A DNA stretch of 64,000 nt from contig NZ_JAUORH010000001.1 of assembly GCF_030547425.1 (NCBI RefSeq), positions 62,001-126,000 of the forward strand, read 5' to 3'. Both the position numbers and the translations under genes were made by a program. This document shows positions 52,280 to 59,904 of the stretch, piece by piece. The notes below the pieces were generated by a model. It was not told the DNA's origin. It worked only from the letters and a program-made list of their open reading frames with translations, and ran no database searches. Each line of letters starts with the position of its first letter. The first letter of the stretch is position 1. This DNA comes from Tenacibaculum sp. 1_MG-2023 (GTDB lineage Bacteria > Bacteroidota > Bacteroidia > Flavobacteriales > Flavobacteriaceae).

Positions 52280-53905
52280 CTATTTTTTTAAAGTAGTGCT
52301 ATATTTTTTAGGGTTATTTAGCAAGTTTACAGCATTTTTTATAGTTATATCATTTTTAAATAAATGCTCATACATTCCTTCTTTGTACGCATAACGCTCA
52401 ATAATTTCATTTTCAATTTCTTTAGATAAAAGATCTTCATTCTCCAAAACTTTAGCAACTTTAGCTGCTTTTAATTCTTGGATAATTGAGTTATATTCTG
52501 AAGTGATTTTGTTGTTGTTTTCTACTGATTCGTATGCTTTCTGAAAAAGCTTCTCTTCTTTAGAAACAAAAGCAGTGTCTTTACGAAGTAAATAGTCTTT
52601 AAATTTATTGAAATCAGAAGGAGAAAAAGTATAGTTTTCAGTAGATAAACTAGGGTTTTGATATGTGAAATCAGTTACAAAATTGAATATTGCTCTTGAT
52701 TTTAGTAAATCATCTGTTTCTTCTGTTTTCTTCGAAAAATTATTTGCTATATCAGGAGTTACACCTCCACCATCATATACTTTTCGTCCGTTTTGAGTTG
52801 TGAACTCATTAAGAGTAGCATCAGAAAATTTAGGAACTTTTCCTGTTTTCGGATCTCTATTGGCATAATCTAATTCTTGAATACATCGTCCGCTTGGGGT
52901 GTAATATTTAGAGATTGTGATTTTCATTTGTGTTCCGTAACTCAAATTAAAGTAACGTTGTACTAGCCCTTTTCCAAAAGAACGCTCTCCCATAATTACA
53001 GCTCGATCATAATCTTGTAGGGCACCAGAGACAATTTCTGAGGCAGAAGCCGATCGACCATTTATTAAAACTACGATAGGAATTTCAGCATCTAAAGGTT
53101 CTCTACTTGTTTTATAAGTTCTACTATTTTTTTTAGTTTTTCCACGAGTATCAACAACTTTCAACCCTTTTGGAATAAATAAATTGGTAATATTTACTGC
53201 ATCAAATAAAGAACCACCAGGATTGTACCTTAAGTCAAAAACCAATTTTTTCATCCCTCTTTTCTTTAGATCACTAAACGCATTTACAACACTTTCGGTA
53301 GCCTTTTGACTGATAAATCGTGTTAAAACAATATACCCTGTTTCAGTATCAATCATATCGTAAAAAGGGACAGGGTTTAAAATAACTTTATCAAGTTTTA
53401 CAGATATATTTTTTGTTTGACCATTTCTTTTTACCTGTAAAGAAAGCTCTTTTCCCGGAACTCCTTTTAACATTTGTGAAAATTGACCTCTCTCCAAAGT
53501 GGCTAACTCTTGTCCGTTTACATTGGTAATAATATCACCTGCTTTTAAGCCAGCTTTATCGGCCGAAAAACCTTTGTAAATTTCAGAAACCACAATTCCT
53601 CTTTTGGTGTAAAATGTAGAAATACCAATACCTCCATATTCACCTTCACGACGAATGCGTGCATCTTCAACATCTTGTTCATTATAAAAATTGGTGTATG
53701 GGTCTAAATTCTTAAGGGTGTTTTTTATCGCCTTGTCAGTTAAATTACCAGGGTTGATTTCATCAATATAATTAATGTTCAACTCTTTAAAAAGGTTGTT
53801 GTAAATTTCAATTTGTTTAGCAATCTCAAAAAAACGAGATTGAAAAGAAAAGAAAAGAGAGATGACAATAAGCGAACCAAAAAAAAGGAATTTTCTATTT
53901 TTCAT
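52280..53905 (-). CDS. S41 C-terminal processing peptidase (541 aa)
   Basis: Periplasmic serine protease of the CtpA/Prc group. An N-terminal membrane/signal segment (FLFFGSLIVISLFFSFQ) is followed by a PDZ domain (~85-165, GIGISTFYTKRGIVVSEIY) and the S41 core: LRYNPGGSLFDAV, Ser in GRSASASEIVSGALQD and Lys in GERSFGKGLVQ form the Ser-Lys dyad. The C-terminal ~150 residues are helical and charged. Its start overlaps the rnpA end by 11 bp, a common pairing in Flavobacteria. Confidence 0.93.
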   Translation of the reverse strand: MKNRKFLFFGSLIVISLFFSFQSRFFEIAKQIEIYNNLFKELNINYIDEINPGNLTDKAIKNTLKNLDPYTNFYNEQDVEDARIRREGEYGGIGISTFYTKRGIVVSEIYKGFSADKAGLKAGDIITNVNGQELATLERGQFSQMLKGVPGKELSLQVKRNGQTKNISVKLDKVILNPVPFYDMIDTETGYIVLTRFISQKATESVVNAFSDLKKRGMKKLVFDLRYNPGGSLFDAVNITNLFIPKGLKVVDTRGKTKKNSRTYKTSREPLDAEIPIVVLINGRSASASEIVSGALQDYDRAVIMGERSFGKGLVQRYFNLSYGTQMKITISKYYTPSGRCIQELDYANRDPKTGKVPKFSDATLNEFTTQNGRKVYDGGGVTPDIANNFSKKTEETDDLLKSRAIFNFVTDFTYQNPSLSTENYTFSPSDFNKFKDYLLRKDTAFVSKEEKLFQKAYESVENNNKITSEYNSIIQELKAAKVAKVLENEDLLSKEIENEIIERYAYKEGMYEHLFKNDITIKNAVNLLNNPKKYSTTLKK

Positions 53906-54278
53906 CTTGAGTAACTTCTGTAATAAACTTTGTTAATAATTTCTTCATTTTATGCTCTAAATCGGCATATTTCCATTCATCTCTTGCAAGATAAGAAATC
54001 ATAAATACATACGGTTTATCTACAGTCTCATAAATAGTATACTTCTCTTTACGGTAGGTTTCACGAAGTAATCGTTTTATACGGTTTCTATCCACGGCTT
54101 TTTTAAAGTTACGTTTAGGAACAGAAACGCCAACTTGTGCGGGAAATTTTGAGGTGTGTTCGGTTTGTATATACACCATTCTTAGCGGAAAAATTTTTAT
54201 CACCTTTCCCTCCTCATATAGTCTTCCTATAAGCTTTTTGCTTTTTAAACGCTCCTCTTTTCCTAAAGTAAATCTCAT
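53895..54278 (-). CDS. rnpA: Ribonuclease P protein component
   Basis: Protein subunit that assists the RNase P RNA in maturing tRNA 5' ends. The start is the ATG at 54278 (MRFTLGKEERLKSKKLI), the usual family N-terminus; the longer frame from 54395 adds 39 residues without homology. The RNR motif AVDRNRIKRLLRETYR is present, and 127 residues is normal. A TATGTTTG (-7-like) lies just upstream, so the leader would be very short. It is not next to rpmH or dnaA here, but is linked to the S41 peptidase gene. Confidence 0.92.
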   Translation of the reverse strand: MRFTLGKEERLKSKKLIGRLYEEGKVIKIFPLRMVYIQTEHTSKFPAQVGVSVPKRNFKKAVDRNRIKRLLRETYRKEKYTIYETVDKPYVFMISYLARDEWKYADLEHKMKKLLTKFITEVTQDEK

Positions 54279-54423
54279 TAGTACAAACATACGCAAACCT
54301 GCACGAATAACCATTTTTTTAAGTATTTTTGAATCAATTCTTTTAAGAAACCGCATACAACAAACCGCGATTAATTTTACGTTTCTCTTATACAATTAGT
54401 AAAATTAATTTTAAAACATATTT

Positions 54424-55602
54424 ATGAAGTCTGATTTATTTCAAGCCCCAGATTATTATCAAGTAGACGATTTATTAACCGATGAACATAAACTTGTTCG
54501 AGACACTGCTCGTGAATGGGTTAAGAAAAACTTATCTCCAATTATTGAAGAGTATGCACAACGTGCAGAATTTCCGAAGGAATTAATTAACGGATTGGCA
54601 GAAGTAGGAGCTTTCGGATCTTATATTCCTGAAAAGTATGGAGGTGCAGGGTTAGATCAAATTTCTTATGGGTTAATTATGCAAGAGCTAGAAAGGGGTG
54701 ATAGCGGAATTCGATCTACTGCTTCAGTACAGTCTTCTCTTGTTATGGGGCCTATTTATAACTACGGAACCAAAGCACAAAGACAAAAATACTTACCAAA
54801 GTTAGCTTCTGGTGAATGGATGGGAAGCTTTGGGTTAACTGAACCAAATCATGGTAGTAATCCTGGAGGAATGGAAACCAAGTTTAAAGACATGGGAGAC
54901 CATTATTTATTGAATGGAGCAAAAATGTGGATTTCAAATGCGCCAATTTGTAATGTAGCTGTTGTATGGGCAAAAAATGAAGAAGGACGCATTCATGGTT
55001 TGATAGTTGAACGTGGTATGGAAGGTTTTTCTACGCCAGAAACACATAATAAATGGTCGTTAAGAGCATCAATTACAGGGGAGTTAATTTTTGATAATGT
55101 AAAAGTTCCAAAAGAAAACTTATTGCCAAATAAATCAGGGTTAGGAGCTCCATTATTATGCCTTGACTCTGCTCGCTATGGCATTGCTTGGGGGGCTATT
55201 GGTGCAGCGATGGATTGTTATGATACAGCATTACGTTATGCGAAAGAACGGACACAGTTTGGTAAACCAATAGGGCAATTTCAGTTACAACAAAAAAAGT
55301 TAGCTGAAATGATTACTGAAATTACCAAAGCACAATTGTTAACATGGCGTTTGGGCGTTTTAAAAAATGAAGGTCGTGCAACATCTGCTCAAATATCTAT
55401 GGCAAAGCGAAATAATGTTGATATGGCATTAAAAATAGCACGAGAAGCAAGACAAGTGTTAGGAGCAATGGGAATTTCTGGAGAATACTCAATTATGAGG
55501 CATGCAATGAACTTAGAAAGTGTAATAACCTATGAAGGAACACACGATGTTCATTTATTAATCACAGGATTGGATATCACAGGATTAAACGCATTTAAAT
55601 AA
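54424..55602 (+). CDS. gcdH: Glutaryl-CoA dehydrogenase-like acyl-CoA dehydrogenase (392 aa)
   Basis: FAD-dependent acyl-CoA dehydrogenase. GSFGLTEPNHGSNPGGMET and the WISNAP motif form the FAD and substrate pocket, RTQFGKPIGQFQ is the family signature, and YEGTHDVH near the end contains the catalytic Glu. The short N-terminus and the ITGLDITGLNAF ending fit the glutaryl-CoA group, which oxidises and decarboxylates glutaryl-CoA in lysine/tryptophan breakdown. Substrate choice is inferred from resemblance. It is divergent from rnpA, and no other lysine-catabolism genes are adjacent. Confidence 0.85.
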   Translation: MKSDLFQAPDYYQVDDLLTDEHKLVRDTAREWVKKNLSPIIEEYAQRAEFPKELINGLAEVGAFGSYIPEKYGGAGLDQISYGLIMQELERGDSGIRSTASVQSSLVMGPIYNYGTKAQRQKYLPKLASGEWMGSFGLTEPNHGSNPGGMETKFKDMGDHYLLNGAKMWISNAPICNVAVVWAKNEEGRIHGLIVERGMEGFSTPETHNKWSLRASITGELIFDNVKVPKENLLPNKSGLGAPLLCLDSARYGIAWGAIGAAMDCYDTALRYAKERTQFGKPIGQFQLQQKKLAEMITEITKAQLLTWRLGVLKNEGRATSAQISMAKRNNVDMALKIAREARQVLGAMGISGEYSIMRHAMNLESVITYEGTHDVHLLITGLDITGLNAFK

Positions 55603-55605
55603 AAA

Positions 55606-55663
55606 AGAAGAAGAAGCACTCAAACGTTAAACCACTAACACATTATTAAAGAGTGCTTCTTCC
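55606..55663. other. Long-loop inverted repeat after gcdH
   Basis: GAAGAAGCACTC and GAGTGCTTCTTC pair across a loop of about 27 bases. There is no T tract after it, so termination is uncertain. Confidence 0.45.
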
Positions 55664-55688
55664 ATCAACTATTAAAACTAAAATTTAC

Positions 55689-55823
55689 CTACTCTTTCTT
55701 CTTGCCACCATTAACAAAAATTAAAAGAGCAGTTACTAAACCTATACAAACCAAACCAAAAATAACCATCATAATGGTTCCGTTTGTCCAAGATACCATT
55801 GGGATATTCATTAATTGTGTCAT
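55689..55823 (-). CDS. Small single-pass membrane protein (44 aa)
   Basis: ATG at 55823 gives MTQLMNIPMVSWTNG, one hydrophobic helix (about residues 17-37: IMMVIFGLVCIGLVTALLIF), and a basic tail ending KKKE. The sequence is clean, codon use matches neighbours, and the frame ends TAG. Topology is probably N-out/C-in by the positive-inside rule. Similar tiny membrane proteins are common in Flavobacteria but their role is unknown. It lies between gcdH and the PPOX gene, about 100 bp after the latter, so it may be the last gene of the glpK run. Confidence 0.6.
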   Translation of the reverse strand: MTQLMNIPMVSWTNGTIMMVIFGLVCIGLVTALLIFVNGGKKKE

Positions 55824-55922
55824 TTCTTCTTATACTTTATTGCTTCAAAAATACAAGTATAGTTTAAGTTAAAACATGATTTTTATCAGGGTTTAAAAAA
55901 ATGAAGAGATTTTAAAAGTTGA

Positions 55923-56477
55923 TTAAGAAGATGTTTCCTCTTTTAGTAAAGTGTCAAAGCCATCGATACTAGTTTGGTTTCTGTCATTCCAATATTGTTT
56001 AATTTCTTCTTCACCTTTTTCAATAGCCCAATCATTTAATTGATTTCGCTCTCCTTGGTACTCATAAAAAGGAATAGACATTCCACAAGAGGTTTGTACA
56101 CTTTCAACAGAAACAATAAATATTTGACGAGTACCTGGAAGTTTAGGGAACAAATCAGCATAGTTACTCCACTTATCATGAGTTGGAATAATTTCTTCTG
56201 CTTTTCCATATAGTCTGAGTATGTTTGGAGCACCTTCAAAAGAACAAAACATAATTGTTATTCGGTTATCAGCTAATAAATGTGCGGAAGTTTCATTTCC
56301 GCTACCTGTAACACTTAACCAAGCAACTGTATTTTCGTTAAGTATCCTAAAGGTATCCATTCCTTTAGGAGAAAGATTAATTCGTCCTTCTTTTGCAGCG
56401 GTAGCAACAAAAAAGAGCTTTTGTGCTTCAATAAACTGTTGAACTCGAGTTGTTATTTTGTCGTAAAATTTTGCCAT
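55923..56477 (-). CDS. Pyridoxamine-phosphate-oxidase-like flavin protein (184 aa)
   Basis: PPOX/FMN-binding split-barrel fold. FFVATAAKEGRINLSPKGMDTFRILNENTVAWLSVTGSGNETSAH, read in pieces, gives the first strands and the flavin phosphate-binding region; ITIMFCSFEGAPNILRLYGKAE gives the later strands. This resembles the general pyridoxamine 5'-phosphate oxidase family rather than true PdxH, whose substrate residues are not apparent. It probably reduces an unknown substrate or binds F420/FMN/heme. Its start is 12 bp after the orphan gene at 56490. Confidence 0.8.
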   Translation of the reverse strand: MAKFYDKITTRVQQFIEAQKLFFVATAAKEGRINLSPKGMDTFRILNENTVAWLSVTGSGNETSAHLLADNRITIMFCSFEGAPNILRLYGKAEEIIPTHDKWSNYADLFPKLPGTRQIFIVSVESVQTSCGMSIPFYEYQGERNQLNDWAIEKGEEEIKQYWNDRNQTSIDGFDTLLKEETSS

Positions 56478-56489
56478 GATTATTTAACT

Positions 56490-57056
56490 CTAATTTTTCT
56501 TAAATTTTTTTATGATTTCGTTAAAGTTTATACCCAATCCAGCTATATTTGGTTTTAATTCTAAATTATCAGTATCCCAGACCTTATTCCAAAAGTTTTC
56601 TTTTTCACCTAGATTTTGTCTCCTTTCTTCTTTTAAACTTTTTTTTATTTTATCTAAAGAAGATTTATATTCAGGAGTGTAGTTGGGTCTTTCATTTATA
56701 TTTTTTTCAAATTCTTCCATTTCTCTAGAAATGTTTAAAGAATTACTATTTATTAATTTATAAGCAATTTCCACATGAAGATAATTTGAAATTACATGAA
56801 GCCTAGATTGATACCCAGTAATTTTAAGATCTCCGTTTTCTGTAACAAAATCTCCATTTTCAATACATAAATCACCTTCTCCTTCTTTCTCAATTCCTTT
56901 TAACAAATAATTTATATCCTTATAAAGTGTTTCAATTAACCTAGGGTTATCCTTTCTTAAAGGGTCTAATACTTTTTCAATAAAAGTATCTAAAGATTTT
57001 TCTTCTGTATTTCTAATCTCTTCAATTAAATCAAGGTATTCTCTTCTCTTAAGCAT
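56490..57056 (-). CDS. Orphan charged protein (188 aa)
   Basis: Family not recognised. The protein is helical and highly charged with no signal peptide, membrane segment or cysteine cluster. An acidic Gly-rich turn region (EKEGEGDLCIENGDFVTENG, about 58-77) separates two helical parts, and the C-terminus ends in a basic FKKN. Its codon use is more AT-rich than that of the neighbours glpK and the PPOX gene, between which it is tightly packed (16 and 12 bp gaps). That suggests a later insertion into the run. Cytoplasmic. Confidence 0.6.
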   Translation of the reverse strand: MLKRREYLDLIEEIRNTEEKSLDTFIEKVLDPLRKDNPRLIETLYKDINYLLKGIEKEGEGDLCIENGDFVTENGDLKITGYQSRLHVISNYLHVEIAYKLINSNSLNISREMEEFEKNINERPNYTPEYKSSLDKIKKSLKEERRQNLGEKENFWNKVWDTDNLELKPNIAGLGINFNEIIKKFKKN

Positions 57057-57072
57057 TTATATATATAATTAT

Positions 57073-58557
57073 TTAGTCAATCCAATCTTTAGTACGTTCA
57101 ACAGCTTTTTGCCAAGTACGGTATAGCTTTTCTCTTTTTTCTTTAGAGAAAGATGGAGTAAATGTTTTATCTATTTTTCGTTTGTTAATAATATCGTTTT
57201 GTTGCCAAAAACCAACACAGAAACCAGCTAAGTAAGCGGCTCCCATTACGGTGGTTTCAATTTCTTCGGGGCGTTCTACAGCTACATTTAAGATATCTGC
57301 TTGAAACTGCATCAATAAATTATTAGCACATGCTCCACCATCTACTTTTAAAGAGGAAAGTTTAAGCATGCTATCTTTCTGCATAACATCTAAAATATCT
57401 TTGGTTTGATAAGCTAATGATTGTAATGTGGCTTTAATTAAGTGATTTTTTCCTGTATCACGAGTCAAACCAAAAACAGCTCCTCTAGCATACATATCCC
57501 AATATGGAGCACCTAGTCCAGCAAAAGCAGGTACTACATACACAGGGTTTTCTTCGGTAACTTTTTCAGCAAAAAGCTCACTTTCTTCTGCGTTATTGAT
57601 AATTTGTAACCCATCACGTAACCATTGAATTGCAGAACCAGCAACAAACACACTTCCTTCGAGAGCATAATAGACTTTGTTATTAATTCCCCAAGCAATT
57701 GTAGAAATTAAACCATTTTCAGAGTATTCTAAGTTCTCACCTGTATTCATCAACATAAAGCATCCTGTTCCGTAGGTGTTTTTTGCTTCTCCTTTTTTAA
57801 AACACGCTTGTCCAAATAAGGCAGATTGTTGATCTCCTGCAATTCCGGCTATTGGAATTTGAACTCCATCTAATTCATAATTTCCAAAATGAAAGGATGA
57901 AGGTTTTACTTCTGGCAACATTGAAATTGGAATGTTTAATTCTTTTACTAAAGTTTTATCCCAACACAAGTTTTTTATATCATATAGCATCGTACGCGAT
58001 GCATTACTGTAATCGGTAGCATGGATTTTTCTATTGGTCAAGTTCCATAAAAGCCAAGAATCAATAGTTCCAAATAACAAATTTCCTTTTTCTGCTTCTT
58101 CTTGAGCTCCATCTACATGATTTAATATCCAATGAATTTTCGTTGCAGAAAAATAACTGTCAATTACCAGTCCAGTAGTTTTACGTACATAGTTTTCGAG
58201 TCCAGTTTCTTTGAGTAACTCGCAAGTAGCTGCTGTTCTTTTGTCTTGCCAAACAATTGCATTATATATAGGTTTGCCTGTGTTTTTATTCCAAACAACA
58301 GTGGTTTCACGCTGATTGGTAATACCAATCCCTGCAATTTCTAAAGGCGAAATTTTAGCTTGTTCTATAGCTTTTTGTAAAGTGCTTAGTTGTGTTTGTA
58401 AGATTTCATTAGCGTCGTGTTCTACCCATCCTGACTGTGGGAAAACCTGCTTGAATTCTTCTTGAGTTTTTGCAACTATCTTTTCTTCTTTATTCAGAAT
58501 AACTGTACGACAGCTAGTGGTTCCTTGGTCTAAAGCAATAATATATTTTTGAGTCAT
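57073..58557 (-). CDS. glpK: Glycerol kinase
   Basis: Phosphorylates glycerol to glycerol 3-phosphate. The FGGY-kinase signature is clear: [13 protein letters not shown] (9-21), [12 protein letters not shown] (78-89), [16 protein letters not shown] and the C-terminal ATPase motif [19 protein letters not shown] (~403-421). Length 494 is standard. No glpF facilitator or glpD dehydrogenase is next to it, unlike many bacteria. A terminator at 58608 separates it from the small peptide unit upstream. Confidence 0.97.
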   Translation of the reverse strand: MTQKYIIALDQGTTSCRTVILNKEEKIVAKTQEEFKQVFPQSGWVEHDANEILQTQLSTLQKAIEQAKISPLEIAGIGITNQRETTVVWNKNTGKPIYNAIVWQDKRTAATCELLKETGLENYVRKTTGLVIDSYFSATKIHWILNHVDGAQEEAEKGNLLFGTIDSWLLWNLTNRKIHATDYSNASRTMLYDIKNLCWDKTLVKELNIPISMLPEVKPSSFHFGNYELDGVQIPIAGIAGDQQSALFGQACFKKGEAKNTYGTGCFMLMNTGENLEYSENGLISTIAWGINNKVYYALEGSVFVAGSAIQWLRDGLQIINNAEESELFAEKVTEENPVYVVPAFAGLGAPYWDMYARGAVFGLTRDTGKNHLIKATLQSLAYQTKDILDVMQKDSMLKLSSLKVDGGACANNLLMQFQADILNVAVERPEEIETTVMGAAYLAGFCVGFWQQNDIINKRKIDKTFTPSFSKEKREKLYRTWQKAVERTKDWID

Positions 58558-58607
58558 TTAGGCATAAAATGATTGAACGCCTAATTTACAATTTTAGTAG
58601 TGGTAAT

Positions 58608-58638
58608 AAAAAAACCTTCTAGGATTTCTAGAAGGTTT
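58608..58638 (-). terminator. Terminator of short unit 3
   Basis: ACCTTCTAG-GATTT-CTAGAAGGT followed on the minus strand by T's. It is almost the same hairpin as the one at 58895. Confidence 0.85.
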
Positions 58639-58665
58639 GTACACTTAAGTTTGGTTAGTTAACTT

Positions 58666-58767
58666 TTAGTGTCTTAGAGCATAGCCAGCTCCTTTACCAA
58701 ATTCAGCTAAAACTGAAAGTAAAGTGCTTAAGCTTTTGTTCGTTTTGCGTAGTAGTAATTTTCCCAT
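58666..58767 (-). CDS. Small basic peptide of short unit 3 (33 aa)
   Basis: ATG at 58767 gives MGKLLLRKTNKSLSTLL followed by SVLAEFGKGAGYALRH and a TAA. The peptide is basic and could form an amphipathic helix (residues 11-23), with a Gly-rich part behind it. There is no signal peptide or GG leader. It is the only gene of a unit bounded by the regulated promoter at 58822-58887 and the terminator at 58608. It may be a signalling, membrane-active or regulatory peptide under the adjacent two-component system; this is inference from position. Confidence 0.6.
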   Translation of the reverse strand: MGKLLLRKTNKSLSTLLSVLAEFGKGAGYALRH

Positions 58768-58821
58768 TTTAAAAATTATTTAATTCCCCTTAAATTAATT
58801 GTCATTAAAGAATGAACACTT

Positions 58822-58887
58822 CAAATATATGCTGATAATCAGGAGTGTAAAAAGGGATTACCGAAGTTAAAAGTGTAATTTTCCGTA
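58822..58887 (-). promoter_or_regulatory. Two-box promoter E3 (short unit 3)
   Basis: On the minus strand: box A ACGGAAAATTAC, box B CGGTAATCCC 22 bp further (CGG to CGG), then -7 box TATATTTG exactly 34 bp after box B. The spacings equal those of E1 and E2, though box A is degenerate. The leader shares TTTAAGGGGAAT with unit 2. Confidence 0.75.
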
Positions 58888-58894
58888 AAGAGCA

Positions 58895-58927
58895 TAAAAA
58901 AACCTTCTAGAATTTCTAGAAGGTTTA
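58895..58927 (-). terminator. Terminator of short unit 2
   Basis: AACCTTCTAGA-A-TTCTAGAAGGTT followed on the minus strand by seven T's. Confidence 0.9.
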
Positions 58928-58977
58928 TTATTCCCCTTAAATGTCTTTTTTCAATTAATCTTGAAAAGAAGATGTTA
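58900..58977 (-). ncRNA. Predicted short transcript of unit 2, no evident ORF
   Basis: Between the -7 box (58978-58985) and the terminator there are only about 75 nt and no ATG-led frame, so the product is probably a small RNA or a decayed peptide unit. It contains TCTTTTCAAGATT, which is fully complementary to AATCTTGAAAAGA in the unit 1 transcript. The TTTAAGGGGAAT motif also occurs in the unit 3 leader. Confidence 0.5.
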
Positions 58978-59042
58978 CAAATGTAATGAGAGGTTAAAGG
59001 TTAAAAAAGGGTATTACCGCAAAAAAAGGTGCGGATTTCCGC
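58978..59042 (-). promoter_or_regulatory. Two-box promoter E2 (short unit 2)
   Basis: On the minus strand: box A GCGGAAATCCGC (perfect palindrome), 22 bp to box B CGGTAATACCC, 34 bp to TACATTTG. Box A is identical to that of E1. Confidence 0.8.
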
Positions 59043-59070
59043 AAAAGAGTTAAAGAGACAGTTTTACAAC

Positions 59071-59103
59071 AAAAAGCCTTTAGATATCTAAAGGCTTTTT
59101 TTA
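59071..59103 (-). terminator. Terminator of short unit 1
   Basis: AAAAAGCCTTTAGA-TATCTAAAGGCTTTTT, a strong stem with T tracts on either strand. Confidence 0.9.
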
Positions 59104-59151
59104 TTTTCTCTCTCTTTTCAAGATTCTTCCCAACAATGGTTTGAATTCCAT
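59101..59151 (-). CDS. Possible 16-aa basic peptide or small RNA of unit 1
   Basis: ATG at 59151 gives MEFKPLLGRILKRERK and stops just before the terminator. The ATG lies only 3 bases after the -7 box, so the message would be leaderless or start inside the frame. CAATGG and CCATTG around the start form a 6-bp hairpin, which favours a structured small RNA. Coding and noncoding readings are both open. Confidence 0.35.
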   Translation of the reverse strand: MEFKPLLGRILKRERK

Positions 59152-59153
59152 TG

Positions 59154-59218
59154 CGAAATTATTACTTAGTTGTAATGTATAAAACGGGATAACCGTAAAA
59201 ATAAATGCGGATTTCCGC
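59154..59218 (-). promoter_or_regulatory. Two-box promoter E1 (short unit 1)
   Basis: On the minus strand: box A GCGGAAATCCGC, 22 bp to box B CGGTTATCCCG, 34 bp to TAATTTCG (one mismatch to TAnnTTTG). It starts 9 bp behind the response regulator stop. Confidence 0.8.
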
Positions 59219-59226
59219 AAAACAAA

Positions 59227-59904
59227 CTAATCTATAATTCCTAATTCTTTTGCTTTTAATACTAGGTCTGTATTGTTATTGGCTTGTAAGTCAGTTCTTA
59301 ATTTAGATAGTTTACTTTCTATTGAGCGGACTTTTATTAACGAACCATCATCTTTTTTAATTAAGCCCTCTAGATTAGAAATTTTAGCATGCCTAGGAAG
59401 CTCTTTTAAGATTTGAATAGCAATATCATCCATTTGTATTTCAACTAAGGCTCTTTTTAAGAGTTTTTGATGAATTTCATGCGTGTAATACACTTCTCCC
59501 TTTAACATTTTTTGAATGGCAAAGGTTAATTCATCGGTACTACACTTTCCTTTTAAAATATAGGCAGAAGGATTTAAATTGTGTATTACATTAAAAATTC
59601 TGTTTGTTTCAGAGTGTCCAGTAATTACACCTACTTTAATAGGAATTTTTTCTTTAAGGATAGACTTTATAAAAGCTTCGCCTCCATCTAAAACTACGTT
59701 TTGGTTTTGATTGTCAAAACTCAAATCCGTAAAAACAATATGAAATGGATTTTCGCTTAAACTTGATTTTATTTTAGAAAATGCTTCGTCACACGAATTT
59801 GCCGTTTCAATTTCTAAACCATCTATACCTTTCAAATACGAAAGAATTCCTTCTAGAATCAATTGATGGTCATCAACTAAAAGTATTTTTGTTTGTCCAG
59901 CCAT
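59227..59904 (-). CDS. NarL/LuxR-type response regulator, diverged (225 aa)
   Basis: Receiver domain: LLVDDHQL acidic pair, phospho-acceptor Asp in HIVFTDLSF, Thr in VITGHSE and Lys in ILKGKC. The C-terminal ~65 residues (VRSIESKLSKLRTDLQANNN, then TDLVLKAKELGIID) match the helix-turn-helix of NarL/LuxR regulators, but the first helices are unusual. Its start overlaps the kinase gene end by 32 bp, so the pair is translationally coupled. Three promoters with shared paired boxes lie directly downstream and are its probable targets. Confidence 0.88.
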   Translation of the reverse strand: MAGQTKILLVDDHQLILEGILSYLKGIDGLEIETANSCDEAFSKIKSSLSENPFHIVFTDLSFDNQNQNVVLDGGEAFIKSILKEKIPIKVGVITGHSETNRIFNVIHNLNPSAYILKGKCSTDELTFAIQKMLKGEVYYTHEIHQKLLKRALVEIQMDDIAIQILKELPRHAKISNLEGLIKKDDGSLIKVRSIESKLSKLRTDLQANNNTDLVLKAKELGIID

